Below, piece after piece: positions 54,660 to 64,000 of a stretch of DNA of 64,000 nucleotides (within the stretch, counting starts at the first letter, position 1; every line of letters begins with the position of its first letter). The notes beneath the pieces are model-generated. The model worked only from the letters and a program-made list of their open reading frames with translations, searched no databases and was not told the DNA's origin. The position numbers were made by a program, and so were the translations under genes. This stretch comes from Sabethes cyaneus (Eukaryota > Arthropoda > Insecta > Diptera > Culicidae): assembly GCF_943734655.1 (NCBI RefSeq), contig NC_071354.1, positions 158,059,142 to 158,123,141 on the forward strand, given 5' to 3'.

Positions 54660-57005
54660 CAATGATCCATTATATTGCCGGTATGTAGGCAGCACTCGAG
54701 AAACACCGATACATAAATCATCTGACTCTTTTTTGGTCTGCTGTTGAAGTACAGCAATCCACCGAATAGGCCCTTGGGTGGTGTTGTTTGCTCATCGCAA
54801 TTTCTTAGATTTCTTCAAATAGATATAACTGATTTGTGGTCGGCGATAAGCCTTTGATAAGTCCCAACAGTATGCCAAAAATCAGCTTTTTCGTTAATTG
54901 CAACTAAGAAATTACGGTGGGTGCACGCGCAGTACCACCTGTTGAGTTATTCGGGGGTTTGCTTCATAACTGTTGTGGTTTAATAGTCACACAGACACCG
55001 CAATAAACAAGGGACCTGAAATAGCCGCAGCAATTGATTAAAAAATTAATGAGATTAACGTGTTTCCTTGAAAACTCCTGAAAGACTACAAAATAATTGC
55101 TCTTCCTTCCTTGTACTGATGGAATTCTCCCCTGATGTTCCTTTACCCGATGGATCTTTTTCATAATACATTTTAGACTGTTAAGAGTTGATTTCTTACG
55201 ATTGTATTGAATTAAACAAAAAATATTGTTTATTGATTTATTATAAACTCCGATTTATTATAGTTTCTATTTATTTAACTAAACTTTGCGCTACGCGTAC
55301 TGCGAATATTAAACTAAAAATTCTCCTCCGGATTTCGATTTTGCAGGCTGTTTCCCAACGTTTAGGCTTCTGCCGAGGATCCCATGTCATCCATCACAGA
55401 ACAGTTTTCTTTTTCGTTTTCGTTCTAGCGCCTACGACCGGAACCATTTTTTTTTTGTTGTGGAACGAGTAAGTGTTGAATCATGTTTGACAATATTTTT
55501 CTTTGTTGCCCTTGTTGCTCTGGGGAATGCTCTGCTGGAATGTTCTTTGAAGTAAATTATTGGACGTGTCAGCAAACATAATTCGTTAGGTTAGATGGCT
55601 GTTGTCGTCGGCTGACCGACGAAGCTTTATTTAATTGAGTCCGCGTTGAGGAAGTATTCGCCATAGAAAGAGCTAAATACTAACCTACAACATGCAAGGC
55701 GACTGGCAGTGTATGTAAAAATTTGCTACGTTTTTACTGCGCTATTTTGGCACAGGCTGGGCAATAGCTTTATCATATAGCTTTTTTTTGTGCAGATCAA
55801 AAATACGCACTACACTACCACTGCCTATTAGTTAAACTGAAATTCTTTTGAAAATTTTTCCTCCTATAATGTTTAGCAGGAAATCCTGCTTTTGGCTTCT
55901 TTCGTCGGCTAACGTTTGCGCTACCAGGGCGGACGATGATCAAAGCGATGGCATAATCGACAGTGGCATGCCCCTGCCGGCAGTGGGTTTACCGACGTCG
56001 TTCACATGACCCAGCAGGAGCTGGTCAAGGCTGTGGGTGTAGCAAAAAAATATGGAATTTCCTTCGGAAAGCACCACGGGGAACGGTAGAGTCTGGTGGC
56101 CGGTCACCTGCAGATATTTCGTACCTACTGTACGGGCATGCATCCCAGAGACTGTTGGCATTCGGCTAGCTTTACTTCGGCTTGTACCATGAATGGGCCA
56201 GGTAAGGCATAATTTTTACTTCATTTGTTGGAATGTGTGAAGTGTGGAATGTCTCGACCAGGAGAATGGACCCCGACTGGCCGACTGCTGGTGTGGCTCG
56301 GTTACTTTCGAAAGCATTTCGGCCCGTTCGAGCTATCAGCGAAATTTTAACGCAGAAGAAATTGCTTACCGGTTGACTGCGGTTGCGAATCGGAAGGGTA
56401 ACGCTGTTGTCGCATGTTATCGGACCGTGAACCTCTAGCTATGCTGGCTAGAGGAAAACTTTACTTGCCTAGCAGAACGAACAGCAAGACAGGGTTATTG
56501 CTGTGGTTATTCGAGAGATTATGCTTTGATACATAAATCTTATCGGCGGTTATTGTTGGATCAACGTGGACGGTGGTTGATAGTTGAATGGGAGAAAAGT
56601 GAAAACAAGTAAGTTTACGGAGCCAGCACGGACGGGCGACCGGCCGAGATAAACAGGATAATGGTCGGAAGCTTTTTGTCCGGTACCGCACGCAGGCGGC
56701 CGAAATAAATTGATTAAGGGGGGCACCGGTTAATGCTGTATTTTGCACGGATTTCGGTAGCCCAGCAGTGCCTAGTAGTGCAGGTAGGATATTAGCTTGT
56801 TAGCTGGTGTTCGGGCCATGAAGAAGGTCTAATTGTTTTGCAAATGGTCAAATAAGGTAAAAGCAAATCTGAATCCTAATTCCAAGGCTGATTTTGTTCG
56901 TCCATTTATAACAATTTTAGCAGCGATTCGTGTCGATAAAGATTAAGGTCATTAGGAAAGCTTTATCAATTAACTGCGCCGGGCAGACGTTGCATCTACT
57001 GTGAT
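54660..57005. other. Unique DNA, no supported gene
   Basis: GC-richer patches at 55900-56420 and 56560-56760 contain short frames on both strands without recognisable domains. Coding exons of an unrecognised gene cannot be ruled out, but nothing supports one. Confidence 0.4.
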
Positions 57006-57274
57006 CAAATATAACTTTGTTTTGGTATAAAGACTGGTTGAAAAACGCAAAACAGAACTGAGACCCGGAGAGCCAAGTGCCATATACAATCGATAGGGTT
57101 CGACGAATTGAGTGTGTGTGTGACGCTTGACATCAGTCGTCTATTTCTCGGAGATAGCTGAATCGATTCGTTTGCCGTTACACTTTTTTGAGAGGTGTAA
57201 TTATCTTGTACATGGTGAATTGTTTTGCGGTCCAACGTTTCGCTTAAAAGTTATGCGCAAAACGTTGAATATTA

Positions 57275-57678
57275 CCAGTCCAGCTGGCTTAGGTAAGATG
57301 CTGGTCTAACCGAATTGATGCGCCGTGATATCGCTTGCTATATATTTGACAGAGGATAAAATCGCGCTTCCAAAACTGTCAGTGCTTCCAAAAGTATCAT
57401 ATTCTAATGCAGCGACACAGCGTGAGAAAAAAAGAAGAAAGCAAAACAGCGAGTTTGATGGTTCGATGTTATACTCGCTGTTCTTGTTTATGGAGCATTC
57501 GCTTGGGTCTAACAAGCCAGTCGTCGCATGTTCGAATCTCGACTGGGCAATGCTGCTATATAGGGTCAGTAGGATTATTGCACTAGCCCCGTAATTGTCC
57601 TGAACTCTAGCTGCGAAGTCTGTCGGTAAAGAACGGTCAGGTCTGAGAATGACGTTTACGCCCAAGACTTTTGCTTTT
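57275..57678 (+). mobile_element. Feilai-like SINE with internal insertion
   Basis: Plus-strand SINE: 5' part 57275-57310 (CTGGCTTAGGTAAGATGCTGG) and remainder 57506-57678 (GTTCGAATCTCGAC, then GCGAAGTCTGTCGGTAAAG). Flanks GAATATTA (57267-57274) and GAAAATTA (57679-57686) are a probable slightly diverged target duplication. The gap is a 195-bp insert. Confidence 0.78.
57311..57505. mobile_element. 195-bp insert with 8-bp TSD (hAT-like?)
   Basis: The SINE sequence GGTCTAAC is present once in intact copies but twice here, at 57303-57310 and 57506-57513, bracketing the insert. An 8-bp duplication fits hAT-type transposition. Clear inverted ends are not visible, so the class is tentative. Confidence 0.6.
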
Positions 57679-58199
57679 GTGAAAATTACGTGACACGATT
57701 TTCTCCGGAACCGCTAAACCGATTTCAACAATTTTAGTATTGAATGATAGTCTTGCAGTAACGAGGCGAAGCCTTTGGAAAAGTTTTGTCCAAAGCTAGC
57801 AAACAGTTCCAAAGTTATACTTAAGAATGTGTTTCTACTAGGTGTCAATTAGTTGAGCGTTTCTCAGAGATGGCCTAACCGATTTATGCATTATAGTCTT
57901 ATTTGAAAAGTAATATAACCTCATATTTCATTACTGATTTGTTTGGGCGTTTAATTTGAAAGTTATGAGCAATCTTGTAAAAGCACTTTAAAAGTTACAA
58001 TAATTTAGTTTCACGCGACGTAATGTATGCTGCATATTTCAATAATTTGAGTATTAAACGAGAGATCTTCACGCTAGGAATATATCTGCTCAATTTCATA
58101 TCAATCCGTACTACGGGTCTAAAGATATTTAAAATCCTATTTAAGGAACTGTTTTGATATGAAACAACATCAATTCCATAAAAATTACGTATCAAGTTT

Positions 58200-59135
58200 A
58201 CAAGAGCTCCAATTTTATGCCCTTACATCTTTTAGGACAACTTAAAAGGTTCCGAAAATCGCCATTTTTACTGGGTTTTTTTCAAAAATTCATGACTTTT
58301 GAACCACTGAATTGATTTTTTATGATTTTGGCAGTAAATGACGGGTGTTTAGTTTACCTGTTCACCCACGAAAATACAAATCAATATGCAGCTTATATTA
58401 TTATCACATTTCTATAAACTTGGAGCTATCGACGGTTGAAGATTCACGAAATTTTGTCGGGCATAGAAAAGATAAAGTGTCGTTTGGCTTTGCCGATTAA
58501 CTATCTTGCCGAAAAAACAAAATTTCGCGCACATTTCTATATTAAAAAATCAAACAAGCATATTAAAAACATTTGCCTCGATTGTGCATTCCGATAATTG
58601 AGAATAACAACCTTATTGCGATGCACGCACACGAGGGCAACTAGGCTTCCCACTTTACAGAGTACCATAAGCAATATGTGGTAGTAAGTTGTTCAATGGC
58701 ATCGCTGAACCAGCAAATGACAAACTGTGAATATATGTGAATGAAGCATACAGATATGGCAAAGGCGCTCTATTGTCATATTGAGTAAAAGTTGTTTCAC
58801 ATTCTCTTTCTCCCTTGTTTTTGGACACGAACAATACGACCAGTATTTTGATCTATTGTGATATTGTCCGGGTGTTGTATTCCGAACTTTGCTTTTTGAC
58901 GTAGCACTACGTCTTACGGCAAGTTTTGAGATAGGGTGTCATTCCGAAAAATGCAAGCGTCACGAAAAATGAAAGGTTTTGAGCGCTAATAGCTCAGCGG
59001 TTTTCCGATCGATTTACAATATTCTTACACCAATCGATCGGAAAATCTTCTAAGAATTGACCCAAATGAAGAAAAGTATGGATTTTTGATGTTGAACTAT
59101 TCAAAAATTGAAAATAATGAACCTGTGTTTTACCA
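58200..59135. other. AT-rich DNA, no gene
   Basis: No frame or motif of interest apart from a TTGTTCAATGGCATCGCTGA block near 58691, which has diverged relatives at about 62338 and 62413. Confidence 0.45.
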
Positions 59136-59136
59136 G

Positions 59137-59511
59137 AATTCTCGCTTCGTGATTGGTTGGAAGATTCTTTACGATGATCTGAACCTATACCAATTTGATA
59201 TCTGTGCTTGGGAAATAAGCTAAAACAAGTGACAAAGTTTCCTCATTTCAACAAGATTTCTTAACACCGCGGTTCAACCTAGACCATTTTGATGTCCTTG
59301 CTTGGGAAGTACGCCAGAAAGAGTGACAAAGCCCCCTCCTGCCAACAGATTTCTTATGAACGCGATTAAACCTAGTCCAATTTGATGTCTGTGTTAGGGA
59401 AGTGTGCCAGAAAAAAATGACACAAGTTCGTTGTCCCAATAGGTCGCAAATTCTTTTCTGTGAGACTATTAAACCTAGGTGAATTTGATATCTGTGTTGG
59501 AAAAATGTACT
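59137..59511. repeat. ~94-bp tandem repeat, about four diverged units
   Basis: Recurring landmarks ACAGATTTCTTA, TTAAACCTAG, AATTTGATRTCTGTG and TGGGAAGT...CCAGAAA, with about 94 bases between successive TGACA(A/C)A blocks at 59231, 59324 and 59418. Units are 70-80% alike by eye. It is noncoding. Confidence 0.7.
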
Positions 59512-60124
59512 ACAGCTGTATAAGCTGTTCGGTTATAATACGACTCTGTATGAATACGCATGCTTGCCGTTCCATTAGAAGTGTAGTGAAAAGATGTGCT
59601 GTTGATAAAATAGGATTGAATTGGTAAAATCCCTTCAACGTGGGGAACCATGGGTAATAAAAACAATCTTTAATTTCAGCAAGGTAGCAGGAAAGCAATA
59701 GTTTGTGTTCTTGATTTTGTTAAATTGTTTTCAAATGTACAATCTTTTGAGAACTGAACGTATGCAATGTTACTGCTTTGATAAATTGTACATAAAACGC
59801 ATGTAGCATTTATATATGTTGCATATAGCATGTATACATGAAGAATCGAATGATTACAAGCATGAATACATGCTACTATCACTACAAAGAGACTTACGTA
59901 GTCCTGCGTCACCTATATATGCGATCGTGTCTTGTACACAGCCCCTCTGATTTTTTTTAAAGCAGTTATTTTGTTGGAAACAAAAATTCTGTTCATGAAA
60001 ATATATTCGCTGTATTCATATTTGCAAAAAGAATGCAGTATTTACATTTTTACAAACAGAACCCCGCTTTTGGAACCAAAAACTGCTTCCGAAATTGAAC
60101 TTTCCGACGAAAAGTCAATGACTG

Positions 60125-61821
60125 CCCCAAGTAGCACACGTTGTCACAATTAAGTCGCAGCGGCTGATATGCGACAAATTTAAATGTAAAATTTGGGTTA
60201 CAGTAACTTAAAATATAACCTTTGTGTAGCCGAAATAGCGCAACTTATGTAACTAAATATGGTTACATTAACAGTTACTCAATAACCAATATGTAACATG
60301 TATGGTTACAAAATGGTTACTATTGAAGTTACACTTTAACTATAAAATGATTTTCAATTGGTGGCAAATTAGTTATCTTGAAACTATTATTGCATGGCGA
60401 AAACAATGCAGCAGGTTACAATATTGCTTGAATGCAAGAAGATTTATTTCAATCTATGGCTATCAACGTCAAGCAGTAAACTTAACTGATGAATATAGAA
60501 GAGCGTATTAATTTCGCCCGTTATCTCAAGACAAATTTTAATGCAGTTTCAAATTTATGGTGAAACCTATGATTCTAGCTTTAAAATATTTACGCGCCCT
60601 AATTTAATCTAGCTTTTCATTACTTACTACTTTAATAAATTTATTTTTTGCAAAACAAATTTTACAAAAATATTAAGATTTTAATTTTTTTCTGATTTTT
60701 TCAATTTATTCTTTGCCAGAAATCATTCAAAAATAAATTGAAATTCAACAAAAGTAATTTTTGAGTTTTCGCTATCACTTAGAAAAATTCATAGCCATTT
60801 TGCCTTTAGTTAATCATACAAGGTTACATTTCAGTTACATTCTAATTGTATGTAACGTAAACTTTGCATCTGTTTACGCTATTGGTTACGGTAACCAATA
60901 TCAGATCTGTTGTCGTCACCTGGTAACTAAAATATTTCTTATATCATTTTTAAGTTACACAGTAACCTTTTTACATTGCCGGTTTCGTTTCAATGTAACT
61001 TGAACGTTTTGACGTTTGAGGGTAAACAAAATTGATAATTTAATAACAGTATCTCCGGAAAAGATTCCGTATATCAATCGAGTAAGCAAACGCATTTTCA
61101 AGAGCATTTTGCAACCCGTGTACCAATGGCTTATCTTTACTATGAGTAAAATTTTCGAGATCTACGCGTTTACAAGGTACAGTGGACCAGTTGTTGCGAA
61201 AATGTTACTAGCTAACTTTTTTCGACTTCGTAACTGCTCGTAACGGAAAATTAACTGTTTTGCGACCACCAAGTTGACAGCATGAATAATGGTTTCATTT
61301 GTGTCATTTGGTAACTACTTGGTAACTTTTTGAGATTTTGGTCATCACAAAACTAAAATGGAATAATTTTTAATTTTATGTGACCTAACTCGTTACAGGT
61401 ATCATAATTCATTTCATTGTTGTGCAATCTTTTTTTTTTTGTTATTTGTTTATAGAAACTTATAAGTACAACTTTGGAGGCGAATCAAATTATTTTTTGC
61501 TCAATCCGTCGTGTTTACAAGGTACAGTGAACGAATTGTTACGAAAATGTTACTAGCTAACTTTTTTGCGTTTGTAACTGCTCGTAACTGAAAATTAACT
61601 GTTTTGCGACGAACAAGTTGATGACAGTTCGAAAAAAAGGTTTCGATTTTGTCATTTGGTAACTATCTGCTAACTTTTTATGATTTTTGTCACCACCTAA
61701 CTAAAAAGTAACTGTTTTCAATTTTATGTAACCTAATTCGTTACAAGCGTCCTAAATGTAACTGTTGTGTAACCTTTTTCATTTTTTTATTTGTATAATT
61801 AGTTACAAGTGCTACTTGGGG
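60125..61821. mobile_element. 1.7-kb GTTAC-rich element with CCCCAAGTAGCAC ends
   Basis: Inverted termini CCCCAAGTAGCAC (60125) and GTGCTACTTGGGG (to 61821), flanked by a possible 3-bp CTG duplication (60122-60124, 61822-61824). The interior is unusually rich in GTTAC/GTAAC: dozens of copies in the arms. The right half is an internal tandem duplication (units from about 61171 and 61516). No coding frame above 80 codons. Superfamily unknown. Confidence 0.72.
61168..61795. repeat. 345-bp tandem duplication inside the GTTAC-rich element
   Basis: TACAAGGTACAGTG begins each unit (61171, 61516). Then follow GAAAATGTTACTAGCTAAC, GTAACTGCTCGTAAC, TTAACTGTTTTGCGAC and a GGTAACTA block, in the same order in both units with moderate divergence. 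Confidence 0.8.
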
Positions 61822-61899
61822 CTGGTTTCCCGTTAATTGTCGGTGTTTTTCATCCCTGTTTTCCATTTATACTTTTTACTGCTTTTCAACCAATCGACG

Positions 61900-62270
61900 C
61901 TCTCTGGAGCCAGGAAATGCGGAGACTAGTTGTAATTTGCCCTTGGACAGGAGGCTTCATTTGCACCTCGAGCAAGTACCAATTTTTTAACTAGCCCCAG
62001 CTAGAGACTTGATGGTCGATAGAGCAGAGTTCAGCACAAATGGAGGGTGTGTTTGTGTGTATGCGTATTTTTCCTTACTACTTTTGCATTTCCAATCACG
62101 TTCCAAGAACCAGGTAGTGGATCAAGTTATAATTTGGCTTTGGACAAGAGGCCTCATTCGCACCTCCAGCAAGTATCATTCTGATAACTTGCCCTCGCAA
62201 GAGGCTTTATTGTTGGTAAATGCAGAATTTAATAGGAAACAAGGATGTGGAGGGGCCTGAGAATAAACCC
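61900..62270. repeat. ~197-bp tandem duplication
   Basis: Two diverged units share TTATAATTTG-type, TTGGACA(G/A)GAGGC, TCATT(T/C)GCACCTC and AGCAAGTA blocks at about 61933 and 62130. It is noncoding. Confidence 0.65.
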
Positions 62271-62279
62271 ATGCTCTTT

Positions 62280-63130
62280 CTCCCTCCTTCATTGATACTG
62301 AATTAGCACCAGTTTGTTCAATGTGTTGGTACGCTTGTTCAATGAGATCGCTGAACCAACGCTCTCATCATTTTGAACGTTTTACTCATTGTTTTTGTAG
62401 TGATAAGTTGTTCAGTGAAATCCCTGAACCAGTTTATGAGAATTTATGAGAATATTTGTTTTTTTCGTGTTTTCATGCTGTGTTGATTAAAAATATATGG
62501 GTCAATTTACAGTCAATTTTTTTTTCTCGACAAAATATCTTTTTACGTTCTTTGTTAAAAAAAACGACACGTATTTTTTTATTTTGATGTTACTATTGCA
62601 ATTCGCAAGATGATTTTATAAAGTATAGTAATCCGAAATATCACTATATTTTAAATGCTAATTGTAAACATCGTTTGTAATATAAAAAAACACGTTCTAC
62701 CAGATGTGTTCACTAATCCACAAGCTTTCAAGCCATACCTCCTCTAGATTGTTTTTCAATAGTTCAATAGCGTATTTTCATAAACAATTGCAATTTTTTC
62801 ATAGTTGAAACTTTTTTCTCGACTTTTTCGATTTTGAAATATTTGTTGATCTTTCTCGAAGAAGCATGCAACATTTGGAAATGGAGAAATGAGAGCTCTA
62901 GGAATTATGACTTTTTATGTCTCGGCGCGTGTGCTGGTCCCTTTGAAAAAGTGCTCGAGATTCTTATTTTTCAATATAGTAATGTTCCGATTTTGTCAGC
63001 CCGATTTTTTCTTCCCCCGATTTTATCAGCTTTTTATCTCGATTTTATCGGCCTTTAAATTTTGTATAACTTTTGTGCTAAAAGTATGCTAAATTGTGCT
63101 AAAAGTATGCTAAATTGTGCTAAAAGTAAA
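62280..63130. other. AT-rich DNA, no gene
   Basis: Contains two diverged GTTCARTGARATC(G/C)CTGAACCA blocks and a short triplication of GTGCTAAAAGTA at 63073-63127. No coding signal. Confidence 0.45.
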
Positions 63131-63138
63131 ACATCTAT

Positions 63139-64000
63139 ACTTATAAAAGAGGATTTCTGTCTGTCTGTCCGTATGTTCCTTTTAGAATCGAAAACTATTG
63201 GACTGATCGGCGTGAAAATTTGCATGTAGGGGTTTTTGGGGCTACTGAAGGTTCTCTCGATGGCAAAAGTCCCCTCACCCTACTAAGAGGGGGGGCTCCC
63301 ATACAAATCTATGCCTAAAAAAATGGATTTCTGTCTGTCTGCCCGTATGTTCCTTATAGAATCGAAAACTATTGAACCGATCGGCGTGAAAATTTGCATG
63401 TAGAGGGTTTTGGAGCTAGGGAAGGTTCTCTCGATGGCAAAAGATCCCTCCTCCTACTAAAAGGGGGAGCTCCCATACAAATGAAATACAAATTTCCTCA
63501 TAACTCCAGAAATAATCAAGCAAATGGAACCATATTTGGCATGTGGGTGTTTTTGGAGGCCTGAATTTTTCCTATGGTGAATTGAGACCCTTCCCCTCTT
63601 TAGGGGGGGAATTCTGTCCTCTCTACCTTTTAATAGAGGAGGGGGGGGGGGTTCCATACAAATGAAATACAAATTTCCTCATAACTCGAGAACCAATCAA
63701 GCAAATGGAACCAAATTTGACAAGTGGGTGTTTTTGGAGACAAGAATGTTTTCTATGGTGAATTGAAACCTCTCCCTGCTTTAGGAGGGGGGGCTCCTAT
63801 ACAAATGAAATACAAATGTTCTTATAACTCTAGAAGTTGGGGAAGTTGTTTTCTACTTTACTGTGAGGAAAATTTGTATATTATAACACCCATGAACTCC
63901 TTAGAAACTTGCAAAACTCGAGATTGTAGCAAAGGTCATCCGAGACTCACGATTTATGTACAACACAGTTTAATTTGTGACAATACGAAGTTTGTCGGGT
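63139..64000. repeat. Tandem array of 145-180-bp units (TTTCTGTCTGTCTG family)
   Basis: The first two units carry GGATTTCTGTCTGTCTG, AGAATCGAAAACTATTG, CGGCGTGAAAATTTGCATG and a G-rich end before CTCCCATACAAAT. The next units begin GAAATACAAATTTCCTCATA and share the same G-rich terminal block. Boundaries fall at about 63308, 63482, 63662 and 63805. Similar sequences are abundant in insect genomes, possibly Helitron-associated, but I cannot assign the class. The array runs toward the right edge. Confidence 0.7.

Larger units (their letters stand above)
57010..58140 (+). repeat. 2-kb interspersed repeat, copy 2, interrupted
   Basis: Colinear with 17340-18090: GGAGAGCCAAGTGCCATATA, CTATTTCTCGGAGATAGC, CGTGACACGATTTTCTCCGG, TTTAATTTGAAAGTTATGA. 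A SINE (57275-57678) interrupts it between the two first halves. Copy 2 lacks the TTAA insert of copy 1, which proves that insert is secondary. Confidence 0.72.

Noticed and set aside
1..64000. CRISPR array, bacterial operon or prophage
   Set aside because: No regularly spaced identical repeats; spliced gene, SINEs and non-LTR elements show eukaryotic nuclear DNA.

Overview
The window looks like AT-rich, repeat-dense chromosomal DNA of a culicine (Aedes-like) mosquito. This is inferred from one spliced insect cuticle-protein gene of RR-1 type, tRNA-derived SINEs resembling the Aedes Feilai family, RTE-, R1- and CR1/L2-type non-LTR retrotransposons, a BEL/Pao relic and many small DNA transposons. 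Species assignment is inference; no search was possible.

Layout. Only one host protein gene is convincing: a two-exon RR-1 cuticle gene at 2206-2712 with TATA box, initiator and poly(A) signal. From 3.9 to 14.1 kb the DNA is nested transposons: SINEs, an R1-type ORF1 relic split by a 2.3-kb long-inverted-repeat element, a CCCAGC-ended element split by a 1.3-kb GGGGCAAGTGGGA element, a BEL/Pao integrase relic, a Harbinger-like MITE and an RTE fragment. From 17.3 to 24.3 kb lie a 2-kb interspersed repeat with a TTAA-flanked insert, a SINE carrying two insertions, a 16-bp motif repeated five times, and a 1.5-kb Transib-like element. From 25.5 to 40 kb the DNA is dominated by strand-asymmetric T-rich or A-rich tracts, short AT-rich satellites and MITEs (Harbinger-like, hAT-like and a 100-bp palindromic family), with a second Transib-like element at 32.7-33.7 kb. 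From 42 to 50.4 kb is a retrotransposon cluster: degenerate RTE copies and a nearly intact 4.4-kb CR1/L2-type element whose ORF2 is open and whose ORF1 is broken only at an A7 run. From 50.4 to 57 kb there is mostly unrecognised non-repetitive DNA. From 57 to 64 kb are a three-layer nested insertion, a GTTAC-rich 1.7-kb element and several tandem duplications.

Most notable: three insertions (5875-8212, 22312-23837, 32715-33731) have CAC(A/T)(A/G)TGG ends and perfect 5-bp GC-rich target duplications, as expected for Transib, the superfamily related to RAG1. The 22.3-kb copy has heptamer, 23-bp spacer and ACAAAACCT at both ends. The 32.7-kb copy has a 23-bp spacing (also a 12-bp one) at its left end and a 12-bp spacing at its right end, mimicking the 12/23 arrangement of V(D)J recombination signals. 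None of the three carries a recognisable transposase, so all look non-autonomous.

The elements do not form a pathway. The cuticle gene is an isolated structural gene and the remainder is a record of successive transposition, whose relative order can be read from the nesting.
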